Part shown: piece by piece, positions 51,251-60,550 of the stretch
Layout: each line of letters begins with the position of its first letter
How positions within the stretch are numbered: position 1 is the stretch's first letter
Assembly: GCF_021531695.1 (NCBI RefSeq)
Contig: NZ_JADYUI010000004.1
Coordinates: 1-64,000 of the forward strand
DNA length: 64,000 bases
Source of the DNA: Roseburia hominis
Lineage (GTDB): Bacteria; Bacillota; Clostridia; Lachnospirales; Lachnospiraceae
Direction: 5' to 3'
Notes under the pieces: model-generated
Seen by the model: the letters and a program-made list of their open reading frames with translations, nothing else
Told to the model about the DNA's origin: nothing
Database searches by the model: none
Translations under genes and position numbers: made by a program

Positions 51251-52996
51251 CTAATCACGTACTTTAATGTGTACTTCACGAAGCTGCTTTTCCGTTACTT
51301 CATTTGGCGCTCCACACATCAAATCTTCTGCGTTTCCATTCATTGGGTAAGCAATGACCTCACGGATATTATCCTCATTGCGAAGCAGCATAATCATACG
51401 ATCTACACCAGGTGCCATACCTGCATGTGGCGGAGCTCCAAACTGGAATGCATTGTATAACGCTCCGAATTTTGTCTTTAATACTTCTTCATCATAACCT
51501 GCAATTTCAAATGCTTTTACCATAATCTGCATATCATGGTTTCTGACCGCACCGGAAGACAATTCCACACCATTGCAGACAATATCATACTGATATGCAA
51601 GAATATCTAACGGATCTTTTGTATTTAATGCTTCTAAGCCGCCCTGTGGCATTGAAAATGGATTGTGCGTAAATCCAATCTTCTTGGTTTCCGGATCTCT
51701 TTCAAACATCGGGAAATCATTGACATAGCAAAAACGATAGGCATTCTTTTCAAGCAAATCCAGCTTTTCTCCAAGCTCGTTACGAATCATTCCTGCAAAA
51801 TAGGCTGCTCGTTCTTCCTTATCTGCCATAAAGAAAATCGTATCTCCTACGGAAAGCCCTGCCAAAGTACGGAATTCTTCTTTCAAATCATCCGGAATGA
51901 ATTTATCGATTGGTCCCTTATAAGAACCATCCTCTAAAACTTCAAGATAACCAAGCCCTCCCATTCCGATTCCTGTCGCGAATTTTAACAGCTTTTCATG
52001 GAAACCTTTTGACATATCTGCGTGCACTTTAATCGCACGAACTGTTTTTCCGATAAATGGCTTAAACGTACATTTCTGGAAGAAATCTGTCACATCAATA
52101 ATACGAAGCGGATTTCGAAGATCCGGTTTATCAGAACCAAATTCAAGCATTGCCTGCTTGTAACTGATAATCGGATATGGTGCTTTTGTCACGGTATAAC
52201 CTTCCGGCGCAAATTTTTCAAATGTTGCAGAAAGCACTTCTTCTCCTACTTTAAATACATCTTCCTGGGTTGCAAAACTCATCTCAAAATCCAACTGATA
52301 AAATTCACCCGGAGAACGATCTGCTCTTGCATCCTCATCACGAAAACACGGAGCAATCTGGAAATATTTATCAAATCCGGAAACCATAAGAAGCTGCTTG
52401 TACTGCTGTGGTGCCTGCGGAAGTGCATAGAACTTTCCTTTATATTTTCTGGATGGAACAATATAGTCTCTTGCACCTTCCGGTGAAGATGCACAAAGAA
52501 TCGGTGTCTGTATCTCCAAAAATCCCATTTCTGTCATTTTCTGACGAAGAAAAGAAATCACATTGGAACGGAAAACGATATTGTCTTTTACCTTTTGATT
52601 TCGAAGATCCAAATAACGGTATTTTAATCTGACATCCTCTCTGATTTCCTTACTGGTCTGAATTTCAAAAGGAAGTGCACTGTAAACCTCTCCCAATACC
52701 GTTACCTGATGTGCCTCAAGTTCGATTGTTCCGGTTGGAATCTTAGGATTATAGGTATCTTCATCTCTCTTTTCAATCAGTCCTTCAATCGAAACCGCCT
52801 GCTCTTTACGGATTCCCTTAAGCAGTTCCCCATCTCTTATGACAATCTGCATAACCGCATACATATCACGCAAATCAATAAAAGATACACCACCATGATC
52901 TCTGATATTCTCTACCCAGCCTGCAACCTTTATTTCTTTCCCGATATCATTTTCACTTACCTGATTTAATGTCACATCTCTGTAAATATTGCCCAT
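51251..52996 (-). CDS. aspS2: Second aspartyl-tRNA synthetase, probably non-discriminating
   Basis: 581 residues from the ATG at 52996 (AGGAGAGAAA upstream); a longer frame reading upstream has no site. OB fold VAGWVENIRDHGGVSFIDLRD, motif 2 PCFRDEDARADRSPGEFYQLDFEMSF and motif 3 GMAPGVDRMIMLL are present. In motif 2 the SPGEFYQ pattern departs from the RQPEFTQ of the copy at 18466. It heads an operon with gatCAB under a T-box leader, so it probably charges tRNA-Asn with aspartate for GatCAB to amidate. Substrate range is inferred from context. Confidence 0.85.
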   Translation of the reverse strand: MGNIYRDVTLNQVSENDIGKEIKVAGWVENIRDHGGVSFIDLRDMYAVMQIVIRDGELLKGIRKEQAVSIEGLIEKRDEDTYNPKIPTGTIELEAHQVTVLGEVYSALPFEIQTSKEIREDVRLKYRYLDLRNQKVKDNIVFRSNVISFLRQKMTEMGFLEIQTPILCASSPEGARDYIVPSRKYKGKFYALPQAPQQYKQLLMVSGFDKYFQIAPCFRDEDARADRSPGEFYQLDFEMSFATQEDVFKVGEEVLSATFEKFAPEGYTVTKAPYPIISYKQAMLEFGSDKPDLRNPLRIIDVTDFFQKCTFKPFIGKTVRAIKVHADMSKGFHEKLLKFATGIGMGGLGYLEVLEDGSYKGPIDKFIPDDLKEEFRTLAGLSVGDTIFFMADKEERAAYFAGMIRNELGEKLDLLEKNAYRFCYVNDFPMFERDPETKKIGFTHNPFSMPQGGLEALNTKDPLDILAYQYDIVCNGVELSSGAVRNHDMQIMVKAFEIAGYDEEVLKTKFGALYNAFQFGAPPHAGMAPGVDRMIMLLRNEDNIREVIAYPMNGNAEDLMCGAPNEVTEKQLREVHIKVRD

Positions 52997-53084
52997 TTTT
53001 TCTCTCCTTTTTCTTAAAAACAAAAGTGTGCTGCGCATTCCGCAAGCGCTTTTTGTTATAGTTGGAATTTTTTCAAAATTTCCC

Positions 53085-53420
53085 ATACAACAAAAACCCC
53101 GAAATACATCTACGATGTATTTCGGGGCGAATCTTCATCATCCGCGGTACCACCCGCATTAAAAAAGCTCTGCTTTTTTCTCTCATTTACTTAACGCGTA
53201 TCACGGATATACCTACGACTCTCCTCGTTCATCTAATAATATAAAAGAATAAAAATAAGAAAGTTTTCAATATATCAGCTCCGGAGTGTTCCCACTAGAT
53301 TCTCTTTCAAACAGCGCTCTCAGTCGGTGACGCCGTATTCCTGTTGACCTCTGAATATAGGAGTCTCTTTCACAGCCTTTTCTTGTTGTTTCATATCCTA
53401 TCACATATTTTTTTGCTTTG
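53085..53420 (-). promoter_or_regulatory. T-box leader of the aspS2-gatCAB operon
   Basis: The minus strand has the T-box consensus GGGTGGTACCGCGG (53142-53155), an antiterminator/terminator choice ending in CCCCGAAATACATC/GATGTATTTCGGGG and a T run, and an upstream stem I region with GGAACACTCCGGAGC. The best specifier codon is AAC (53288-53290), which would sense uncharged tRNA-Asn; GAC is less well placed. TATAAA-type boxes lie near 53430-53460. Confidence 0.85.
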
Positions 53421-53502
53421 CAAGAATTTTTTATACATTCTTTATACATTTTTTATACAATGATTGAAAAACAAATATGAGATTGCTATAATGGAAATGG
53501 AT

Positions 53503-53702
53503 ACCGAATTATTCACAGCCACCACACAGACAAGCCACAGACCAGCTACGCCAGCGTATCTGTCGCTGCTTCGCAGCTTTTGTCTGAGGCTGTGTGGTGG
53601 GTGAATTCTATTCACCCACCAAGTGAAATCTGTAATTCGGCTTACAAGCAAGCTTGACGCACGAATTACAGATTTCACTTGGTTGCTATGAATAATTCGG
53701 GT
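53503..53702. repeat. 200-bp MITE-like repeat, copy 1
   Basis: Ends are inverted repeats (ACCGAATTATTCACAGC and GCTATGAATAATTCGGGT). Two internal hairpins: CCACACAG..CTGTGTGG and CCAAGTGAAATC..GATTTCACTTGG. Over 90 percent like 61701-61900 by eye. Encodes no protein; open frames across it are shadows. Lies between the T-box promoter and asnA. Confidence 0.85.
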
Positions 53703-53739
53703 AAATTTTAGAATCAAATACTGAATCGAGGAAAAGACA

Positions 53740-54750
53740 ATGGAACAATTAATGATACCCAAAGATTACCATGCCAGTTTAAATCTGCATGATACACAGG
53801 TTGCAATCAAAACCGTCAAAGATTTTTTTCAAACACTATTAGCTACCCGTTTAAATCTTTGCCGCGTTTCCGCACCTTTATTTGTCGATCCGCTTTCCGG
53901 ATTAAATGATGATTTAAATGGTGTAGAACGTCCGGTTTCTTTCGGAATCAAGGAACAAAATGAAAAAGAAGCACAGGTAGTTCACTCTCTTGCAAAATGG
54001 AAACGTTACGCTTTAGGCAAATATGGATTTCCGGTTGGCGAAGGTCTCTATACCGATATGAATGCCATTCGCCGTGATGAGGATACCGACAATATTCATT
54101 CCATTTTTGTAGATCAGTGGGACTGGGAAAAAGTAATCCGTAAGGAAGACCGAAACGAAGCTTATTTTAAAGAAACCGTAAAAACAGTTTACCAGGTATT
54201 GCGGAAAACCGAAAAATATATGGCTATCCAATATGATTACATACATGAGATTCTTCCGAAAGATATCTTTTTTATTACCACTCAGGAATTAGAGGATATG
54301 TTCCCTGAATACACACCGGCCGAGCGTGAGTACTACATCACCAAAACCAAAGGTGCCGTATGTATCATGAAAATCGGCGACACCTTAGAATCCGGCGAAA
54401 AGCATGACGGTCGTGCACCGGATTATGATGACTGGTCTTTAAATGGTGATATTTTGGTTTATTATCCACTTTTGGATATTGCCCTCGAGATTTCTTCCAT
54501 GGGTATCCGCGTAGATAAGAAAGCTTTGCTGTCACAGCTTGACAAAGCAGGCTGTCCGGAAAAAGCAAAACTGCCGTTCCAGAAGGCTATTATTGAAGAG
54601 AAAATTCCATATACGATCGGTGGCGGAATTGGCCAGTCCCGTATCTGTATGTTCTTTTTACGAAAGGCTCATATCGGAGAAGTACAAAGCTCCCTCTGGA
54701 AACCGGATGATGTAAAGCAGCTTGAAAAAGCAGGGATTCCATTGTTATAA
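53740..54750 (+). CDS. asnA: Aspartate-ammonia ligase (asparagine synthetase A)
   Basis: 336 residues, standard AsnA length. Class II synthetase-like fold: TQVAIKTVKDFFQTLL at the N-terminus, SAPLFVDPLSGLNDDLNGVERPV, VHSLAKWKRYALGKYGF, TDMNAIRRDED and GGGIGQSRICMFFLRK. It makes asparagine from aspartate and ammonia with ATP. It is divergent from the aspS2-gatCAB operon, so two routes to Asn and Asn-tRNA sit side by side. A GAGGAAA ribosome site is present; a MITE-like repeat fills the upstream region. Confidence 0.95.
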   Translation: MEQLMIPKDYHASLNLHDTQVAIKTVKDFFQTLLATRLNLCRVSAPLFVDPLSGLNDDLNGVERPVSFGIKEQNEKEAQVVHSLAKWKRYALGKYGFPVGEGLYTDMNAIRRDEDTDNIHSIFVDQWDWEKVIRKEDRNEAYFKETVKTVYQVLRKTEKYMAIQYDYIHEILPKDIFFITTQELEDMFPEYTPAEREYYITKTKGAVCIMKIGDTLESGEKHDGRAPDYDDWSLNGDILVYYPLLDIALEISSMGIRVDKKALLSQLDKAGCPEKAKLPFQKAIIEEKIPYTIGGGIGQSRICMFFLRKAHIGEVQSSLWKPDDVKQLEKAGIPLL

Positions 54751-54766
54751 CTATAAAAATATGCAT

Positions 54767-54816
54767 AAAAAACCTCCAATCACCGAATTTTAAACTCCGG
54801 CTTTTGGAGGTTTTTC
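54767..54816. terminator. Bidirectional terminator between asnA and dapB
   Basis: AAAAACCTCCAA pairs with TTGGAGGTTTTT. Confidence 0.8.
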
Positions 54817-54835
54817 ATCTCATTTTTCCAATTTA

Positions 54836-55609
54836 TTACTGTGCCTGATTCTTCGCTGCAATCACATCACGCATATCATACATACCTGCCGGTTTTCCTG
54901 CCAGAAACTTTGCTGCTTCTACCGCACCTTTTCCAAATAATCTTCTGGAATATGCCGTATGCTTAATTTCAATTACTTCATCCGCGCCGGCAAATATGAT
55001 CTCATGCTCTCCCACAATACTTCCGCCACGTACTGCGGAAATTCCCATTTCCTTTTTCTCTCTTTTTTTTCTTTCCTGTGAACGATCATAAACATATTCA
55101 TAGGAATTTTCCATTGCTTCATTCATGCTGTCTGCCAATGCAAGTGCCGTACCACTCGGTGCATCCAGCTTTTGGTTATGATGTTTCTCTACAATCTCTA
55201 CATCAAATCCTGCCGGTGCAAGCAACTGTACAATTTGGGGTAAAATATCCAAAAGCATATTAATGCCAAGAGACATATTTGCAGATTTTAATACTGCCAC
55301 CTTTTCGCCTGCTTTTTTCACGTTTTCTAACTGTTCCTCGGAAAGTCCGGTACTGCAAAGCACCACCGGAAGATTTCTTTTGATGCAACAGTCAAGCAAT
55401 CCATCTACTGCTTTCGCATTTGAAAAATCAATTACAACATCTGCTTCTACATCACAATCCTCAATAGATGCAAATACCGGATAATCATTTGCAACTCCAT
55501 CATAGGTATCTACTCCGGCCACAATCGAAACATCTTCTTCCTCTTTTATTAAATCAGTAATAAAACGTCCCATTTTTCCATTGCATCCATGCATAATCAC
55601 TCTTGTCAT
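54836..55609 (-). CDS. dapB: 4-hydroxy-tetrahydrodipicolinate reductase
   Basis: 257 residues from the ATG at 55609 (AAGGTGG upstream); a GTG start three codons earlier is possible. NAD(P)H-binding HGCNGKMGRF at the start, VIDFSNAKAVDGLL, VLCSTGLSEEQLE and the active-site segment VEKHHNQKLDAPSGTALALAD are present. Second step of lysine/DAP synthesis after DapA, whose gene ends 50 bases before. With DapL at 61908 it gives the short aminotransferase route. Confidence 0.95.
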   Translation of the reverse strand: MTRVIMHGCNGKMGRFITDLIKEEEDVSIVAGVDTYDGVANDYPVFASIEDCDVEADVVIDFSNAKAVDGLLDCCIKRNLPVVLCSTGLSEEQLENVKKAGEKVAVLKSANMSLGINMLLDILPQIVQLLAPAGFDVEIVEKHHNQKLDAPSGTALALADSMNEAMENSYEYVYDRSQERKKREKKEMGISAVRGGSIVGEHEIIFAGADEVIEIKHTAYSRRLFGKGAVEAAKFLAGKPAGMYDMRDVIAAKNQAQ

Positions 55610-55667
55610 TTTATCCACCTTATACTTTCTGTTCTTCTTTTTGTTTTATCGTTTATTTTCTTCTTTA

Positions 55668-56558
55668 TTATGCTAACGGTAAACCATAGTTTTTCATTAC
55701 TTCTTTTAATTTCGCGGCATTTTCTTCACTCATCTCACAAAGCGGTGCACGAAGACTTCCCACATTCATGCCCATAAAATTCATCGCTTTCTTAACCGGA
55801 ATCGGATTCACTTCACTAAACAATGCATCTACAAGCGGCAGACCTTCCCGTTGTAATTCCATTGCTGTTTTTGTATCTCCGTTCAAATAACTCATTACCA
55901 TATCATGGACTTTTTGCGGAGCTACGTTTGACCATACAGAAATCACACCGATTGCCCCAATTGACAAAAGTGGAACAACAAGGCCATCTTCGCCGGAATA
56001 TAATTCCAGTTTCCCGTCTGTCAAATACATCGTCTTAGATGCCTGTGCCACATTTCCGGTTGCTTCTTTTAATCCCACAATATTTTCTTTCTTTTTAAAT
56101 AACTCTGCCGTTGTTTCCGGAAGCATATTACAGCCGGTTCTTCCCGGTACATTATACATAATAATAGGTGTCTTTACTGCATCTGCAATCTGACTGTAAT
56201 GAGTAATTAATCCCTGTTGTGTTGCCTTATTATAATAAGGCGTTACCACTAAGAGTCCATCAACTCCAGCTTCTTCTGCCTCTTTTGACAACTGCACTGC
56301 CGTCCTTGTACAGTTAGAACCGGTTCCTGCAACGACCGGAATTCTGTGCTTCGTAAATTTAACTGCTGCACGAATAACATCCGCATGCTCTTCCATGGTA
56401 AGCGTGGAGCCTTCTCCTGTCGTTCCTGCAATTACAATACAATCTGTTCCATGATCAATCTGATACTCAATGATTTCCTCTAACTTCTCATAATTGACAT
56501 CCAGATTTTCCTTCATAGGTGTGACAATTGCGACACCCGCACCTTTAAAAATAGCCAT
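55668..56558 (-). CDS. dapA: 4-hydroxy-tetrahydrodipicolinate synthase
   Basis: 296 residues. IVIAGTTGEGSTLT (substrate loop), the catalytic tyrosine in VVTPYYNKATQQGLI, NVPGRTG, and the Schiff-base lysine in NIVGLKEATGN (about 163) are all visible. It condenses pyruvate with aspartate semialdehyde, the committed step of lysine/DAP synthesis. Regulated by the lysine riboswitch directly upstream. GGAGGAAA ribosome site; first gene of the dapA-dapB pair. Confidence 0.95.
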   Translation of the reverse strand: MAIFKGAGVAIVTPMKENLDVNYEKLEEIIEYQIDHGTDCIVIAGTTGEGSTLTMEEHADVIRAAVKFTKHRIPVVAGTGSNCTRTAVQLSKEAEEAGVDGLLVVTPYYNKATQQGLITHYSQIADAVKTPIIMYNVPGRTGCNMLPETTAELFKKKENIVGLKEATGNVAQASKTMYLTDGKLELYSGEDGLVVPLLSIGAIGVISVWSNVAPQKVHDMVMSYLNGDTKTAMELQREGLPLVDALFSEVNPIPVKKAMNFMGMNVGSLRAPLCEMSEENAAKLKEVMKNYGLPLA

Positions 56559-56625
56559 TCCATTTTCCTCCTATGCATAATATATGAATTATTATAATTT
56601 TTGTGTTGTAAGAAATTTCCGATAC

Positions 56626-56852
56626 AAGAAAAACCGATCCACCAGGGACCGGTTCAAAGATTACAAATTTGTTTATCAAAATCTTTGATAGCTCCCCATC
56701 CATCTCTAGATGACAGTCAGATAGTTCTTCACTACCTGCCCAAGGTATATGGCTACAGAACCATACCCTTTCGGCGTGTTCTCCTTTTACCTGCCCTCAC
56801 CTATGTCTGCCACATCAGACAGGCTACTGATAAAACACGCAACCTCTATCTC
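56626..56852 (-). promoter_or_regulatory. Lysine riboswitch (L-box) with terminator
   Basis: Minus strand shows GATAGAGGTTGCG, the CAGTA and GCCGAAAGG core, TTGGGCAGG, TGACTGTCA and TGGGGAGCTATC, the lysine-aptamer landmarks. An AACCGGTCCC/GGATCGGTT hairpin with T5 follows, ending about 70 bases before dapA. Lysine binding should stop dapA transcription. Confidence 0.9.
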
Positions 56853-56865
56853 ACAACCTGATCGT

Positions 56866-56901
56866 AAAGCAGACATTCACAATCCGCTTCACTACTTGTT
56901 C
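56866..56901. repeat. Short dispersed repeat, variant copy
   Basis: Core AAGCAGACATTCACAATCC, then GCTTCACTACTTG, a close variant of the copies at 23061 and 32133. Located just after the corrinoid adenosyltransferase stop and upstream of the riboswitch. Confidence 0.5.
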
Positions 56902-56971
56902 ATGAACCGCTGCCACTTTGTAGCTTGAACGGTTCAACTAAATTTCACTATAACACTGATATTTCAGCCTG

Positions 56972-57469
56972 TCAACCATTGCACTTTTCTGCAACAATAT
57001 TATAAATCTCATCCGCCAGCGGACGAATCGCATCATCTAACACACGACCGGTAAAGATAAGTTCTACCTCATCTTCCTTCGCCTGTACCAGATTTTTAAG
57101 ATCCTCTACAGATACAATCTGATTATCCACAAGCCCCAATACTTCGTCCAGAATAAGCATATCACACTCACCGGTCACAAGTACTTTCTTGGCAAAATTC
57201 AATCCATTTTTCATGTTAATCTTTTCTTCTTCCTGTTCCTCTGCGGATAATTCATCATAATATCCTTCCGCACGCTCAAAACAGAAAAATTTAAGTTCCG
57301 GTTCCAGACGATTACAATACTTTTTTATATCGTCCTCTCCCTTTCCCTTCAGAAACTGAACCACATAAACACTCTTTCCTTTGCCTGCCGTACGTAATGC
57401 ATTTCCTAACGCAGCATTCGTCTTTCCTCTGCCTGCACCATAATAAATCTGAACATGTCCTGTACTCAA
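56972..57469 (-). CDS. Corrinoid adenosyltransferase (CobO/BtuR type)
   Basis: 166 residues from TTG at 57469, which follows AGAGGAGGAC; a 25-codon longer frame lacks a site. P-loop GAGRGKTNAALGNALRT (about 10), VVQFLKGKGEDDI, DMLILDEVLGL (Walker B-like) and ELIFTGRVLDDAI match the CobA/BtuR family. It adenosylates cob(I)alamin or its precursor for coenzyme B12. No other cobalamin genes are near, so a salvage role is likely. Confidence 0.88.
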   Translation of the reverse strand: MSTGHVQIYYGAGRGKTNAALGNALRTAGKGKSVYVVQFLKGKGEDDIKKYCNRLEPELKFFCFERAEGYYDELSAEEQEEEKINMKNGLNFAKKVLVTGECDMLILDEVLGLVDNQIVSVEDLKNLVQAKEDEVELIFTGRVLDDAIRPLADEIYNIVAEKCNG

Positions 57470-57615
57470 TTTTGTCCTCCTCTGATGATACATACAAAAA
57501 AGCCTAAGTATTTTTTCCAGATTGTTTAAACGATACCACACCATTACAAAAAATGCAACTTTTTATTCCAGTATTGTATGCTTATTCTTCCACAACATTG
57601 ATTATGGCTGAATTG

Positions 57616-58251
57616 TCACTCTAAAACATCAATTTTACTGACAGATACTTCATATGCCATACGCTTTTCTGTCTCTTCCTCACCAATCTTTTTTATGTAT
57701 TCCCTGCTCTGGATTCTGCCATAAATTTCCACATGTGCACCAATTTCAAATCCGGAAGCAAATCTTGCATTTCTTCCCCAGCAAATGCACGGAATATAGT
57801 CTGATTTTCCGTAAGAACGATTTACTGCAATCAACAAATCTGCAATTTCTCTTCCGAGCGGTGTTTTCCGGTAGACTGGATTTTTGCAGATATAACCATC
57901 CAGAAAAATCTGATTACTCTTCTCTTGTAGTTCTTCCATATCATTTTCTTCCACAAAAGAAAGTTCTCTTACGAACACCGACAAAACCAGTCTGTTTTTC
58001 TTTTCCTCATGACGATTATAGGAGCGAAACTGCCCCGTCACATAGATTTTCTGTCCAATATAATTTTGTTTTGTGTCAATTAAACGTTCCGAAACCATAA
58101 GCGGAATATAATCCATGAAATTACTGAGACGGTTCACCGCAATTTCTACCATATAGAATCCCTCTCCATACACTTCGTGACTGAATGTGAAATCCGATAC
58201 GATTTCTCCCAACATTGTTACCTGATTATTTTCAAAAATTTTATCTGCCAT
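57616..58251 (-). CDS. SSB-like protein with two OB folds
   Basis: 211 residues from the ATG at 58251 (AAGGGAG upstream); an in-frame extension to 58350 is not supported. First half (about 8-90) has GEIVSDFTFSHEVYGEGFYMVEIAVNRLSN and QKIYVTGQFRSYNR; second half (about 108-205) has LDGYICKNPVYRKTPLGREIADLLIAVNRSYGKSDYIPCICWGRNARFA, an SSB-type OB fold. There is no acidic C-terminal tail (it ends in IDVLE), so it cannot recruit SSB partners in the usual way. Possibly a DNA- or RNA-binding paralogue of SSB. Confidence 0.75.
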   Translation of the reverse strand: MADKIFENNQVTMLGEIVSDFTFSHEVYGEGFYMVEIAVNRLSNFMDYIPLMVSERLIDTKQNYIGQKIYVTGQFRSYNRHEEKKNRLVLSVFVRELSFVEENDMEELQEKSNQIFLDGYICKNPVYRKTPLGREIADLLIAVNRSYGKSDYIPCICWGRNARFASGFEIGAHVEIYGRIQSREYIKKIGEEETEKRMAYEVSVSKIDVLE

Positions 58252-58506
58252 GAATATTTCTCCCTTCCTCGCGCCCGGTATTTTTCCCATACCCGCCGGC
58301 AATGTACATCGATGGCATATCGATTTGTATCCTGGTATATATTTATGCACTCTTTCTTTTAATTAGAACCTGCATTTTGCATTTTCCCCTCTTTCCCTCC
58401 TTTGAATGTTTATTAACTTATCATTGTATTCTCACAAAATCTGCCCCAATTTGTCGATAACACAATATTTTAAGGAAATCTATTGCGTATTGCGGAAATT
58501 GTGATA

Positions 58507-58616
58507 AAATATAAAGGTCGGTCATTTCTTGACCTTACTTTTGAACTGTAGAACCATGTCGCCAATGCGACCCGCCGCAGGCGGTGAATCCCACAAATTG
58601 GGATTCTTTCTTATAA
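58507..58616 (+). promoter_or_regulatory. Structured leader of typA
   Basis: Three short hairpins in order: AAGGTC..GACCTT (58510-58531), CCGCC..GGCGG (58570-58584), and GAATCCCA/TGGGATTC (58586-58606) followed by TTTCTT, as in a weak terminator. It may attenuate typA transcription. The promoter is probably TTGCGT near 58490 with TAAAAT near 58505. Confidence 0.4.
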
Positions 58617-58636
58617 TAGAAATGAGGTATACATTT

Positions 58637-60472
58637 ATGAAAATGAAACGCGAAGACATTCGCAATATCGCAATCATTGCACACGTTGACCACGGAAAAA
58701 CCACACTGGTAGACCAGCTGTTACGGCAAAGTGGTGTTTTCCGTGAGAATCAGGAAGTTCAGGAACGTGTCATGGATTCCAATGACATTGAACGTGAAAG
58801 AGGTATTACTATTCTTTCCAAAAACACGGCCGTATCCTACAAAGGTACTAAAATCAATATCATTGATACCCCGGGGCATGCTGACTTTGGTGGAGAAGTA
58901 GAACGTGTCCTTAAAATGGTAAATGGTGTCGTTTTAGTTGTAGATGCATTTGAGGGTGTTATGCCTCAGACAAAATTCGTTCTTATGAAAGCGCTTGCCT
59001 TAAATCTTCCGGTTATTGTATGTTTAAATAAAATTGACAGACCGGAAGCAAGACCTACTGAAGTTGTTGACGAAGTTTTAGAATTATTTATGGATTTAGA
59101 TGCTTCCGATGAACAGTTAGAATGTCCATTCCTTTATGCTTCTGCCAGAAATGGTTACGCCATGAAGGATTTGAATGATGAACCAAAAGATATGGTTCCT
59201 TTATTTGAAACCATTTTAAATTATATTCCTGCTCCGGAAGGTGACCCAGATGCCAACACACAGGTGTTAATCAGTACCATCGATTACAATGAATATTTAG
59301 GACGTATCGGTGTCGGCAAAGTAGACAATGGCTGCTTAAAAGTAAATCAGGAAGCTGTTGTTGTAAACCATCATGATCCGGACAAAAAAACACGTGTCCG
59401 TATCAGCAAGCTTTATGAATACGAAGGCTTGGAAAAAGTAGAAGTAAACGAAGCTCAAATTGGCTCTATTGTTGCCATTTCCGGTATCGCAGACATCAAG
59501 ATTGGTGACACTATCTGCTCTCCGGAAGATCCGGTTGCAATTCCGTTCCAGAAGATTTCAGAGCCTACGATTTCCATGAACTTTATCGTAAATGACTCTC
59601 CGCTTGCCGGTCAGGAAGGTAAATTTGTAACTTCCCGTCATTTAAGAGACCGTTTGTTCCAGGAATTAAATACCGATGTCTCTTTACGCGTAGAAGAAAC
59701 AGACAGCCCTGACAGTTACAAAGTTTCCGGACGTGGTGAACTTCATTTATCCGTTCTTATTGAAAATATGCGTCGTGAAGGCTATGAATTTGCCGTAAGT
59801 AAAGCAGAAGTTCTCTATAAAACGGATGAAAAAGGTAAGAAACTGGAGCCTATGGAAATTGCTTATGTTGACGTTCCGGATGACTTTACCGGTGCCGTCA
59901 TCCAGAAATTAAGCCAGAGAAAAGGTGAATTGCAGAACATGGGACCTATCAGTGGTGGCTACACCCGTATCCAGTTCCGTATTCCTTCCCGTGGATTAAT
60001 TGGTTATCGTGGCGAGTTTATGACAGACACCAAGGGAAATGGTATCATTAATACGATTTTCGATGGCTATGATTCTTATAAAGGTGATATTGAATATCGT
60101 CCGACCGGTTCTCTGATTGCTTTCGAAACCGGTGAATCCGTAACCTATGGTCTGTTCTCTGCGCAGGATCGCGGTACTTTATTTATCGGACCTGGTGAAA
60201 AGGTATATGGTGGAATGGTCATTGGACAAAGTTCCCGTGCCGAAGATATTGAAATCAACGTCTGCAAGAAGAAACATTTAACAAATACACGTTCTTCTTC
60301 TGCAGATGAGGCTTTAACTCTGGTTCCACCTAAGATTTTAAGTTTGGAGCAGGCAATTGATTTTATTGATACAGATGAGCTTTTAGAGATTACTCCGGAA
60401 CATCTTCGTATCCGTAAAAGGATCTTAGATCCTACTCTCCGTAAGAGAGCAAGCTTTAAGAAAAATTCATAA
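58637..60472 (+). CDS. typA: Translational GTPase TypA/BipA
   Basis: 611 residues from the ATG at 58637 (ATGAGGT upstream). G1 [11 protein letters not shown]2 in RERGITI, G3 [16 protein letters not shown]4 NKID and G5 SAR are intact, followed by domain II (about 205-290), the EF-G-like domains and the TypA-specific C-terminal domain (about 480-611). It binds the ribosome under stress and in the cold. A single gene with a structured leader. Downstream the convergent M23 gene has no clear terminator in between. Confidence 0.95.
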   Translation: MKMKREDIRNIAIIAHVDHGKTTLVDQLLRQSGVFRENQEVQERVMDSNDIERERGITILSKNTAVSYKGTKINIIDTPGHADFGGEVERVLKMVNGVVLVVDAFEGVMPQTKFVLMKALALNLPVIVCLNKIDRPEARPTEVVDEVLELFMDLDASDEQLECPFLYASARNGYAMKDLNDEPKDMVPLFETILNYIPAPEGDPDANTQVLISTIDYNEYLGRIGVGKVDNGCLKVNQEAVVVNHHDPDKKTRVRISKLYEYEGLEKVEVNEAQIGSIVAISGIADIKIGDTICSPEDPVAIPFQKISEPTISMNFIVNDSPLAGQEGKFVTSRHLRDRLFQELNTDVSLRVEETDSPDSYKVSGRGELHLSVLIENMRREGYEFAVSKAEVLYKTDEKGKKLEPMEIAYVDVPDDFTGAVIQKLSQRKGELQNMGPISGGYTRIQFRIPSRGLIGYRGEFMTDTKGNGIINTIFDGYDSYKGDIEYRPTGSLIAFETGESVTYGLFSAQDRGTLFIGPGEKVYGGMVIGQSSRAEDIEINVCKKKHLTNTRSSSADEALTLVPPKILSLEQAIDFIDTDELLEITPEHLRIRKRILDPTLRKRASFKKNS

Positions 60473-60550
60473 ATCTGTTTTCTCAGTATAAAAAAAGATA
60501 TCCGAAAAAGCAATAGAGTTTCTATTTTCTTTCGAATTTTTAGAATTATT

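Noticed and set aside
53442-53762. Open frames across the 200-bp repeats (also 61697-61930)
   Set aside because: They encode similar peptides only because the repeat is shared; the repeat is palindromic and has no ribosome site in front of these frames.
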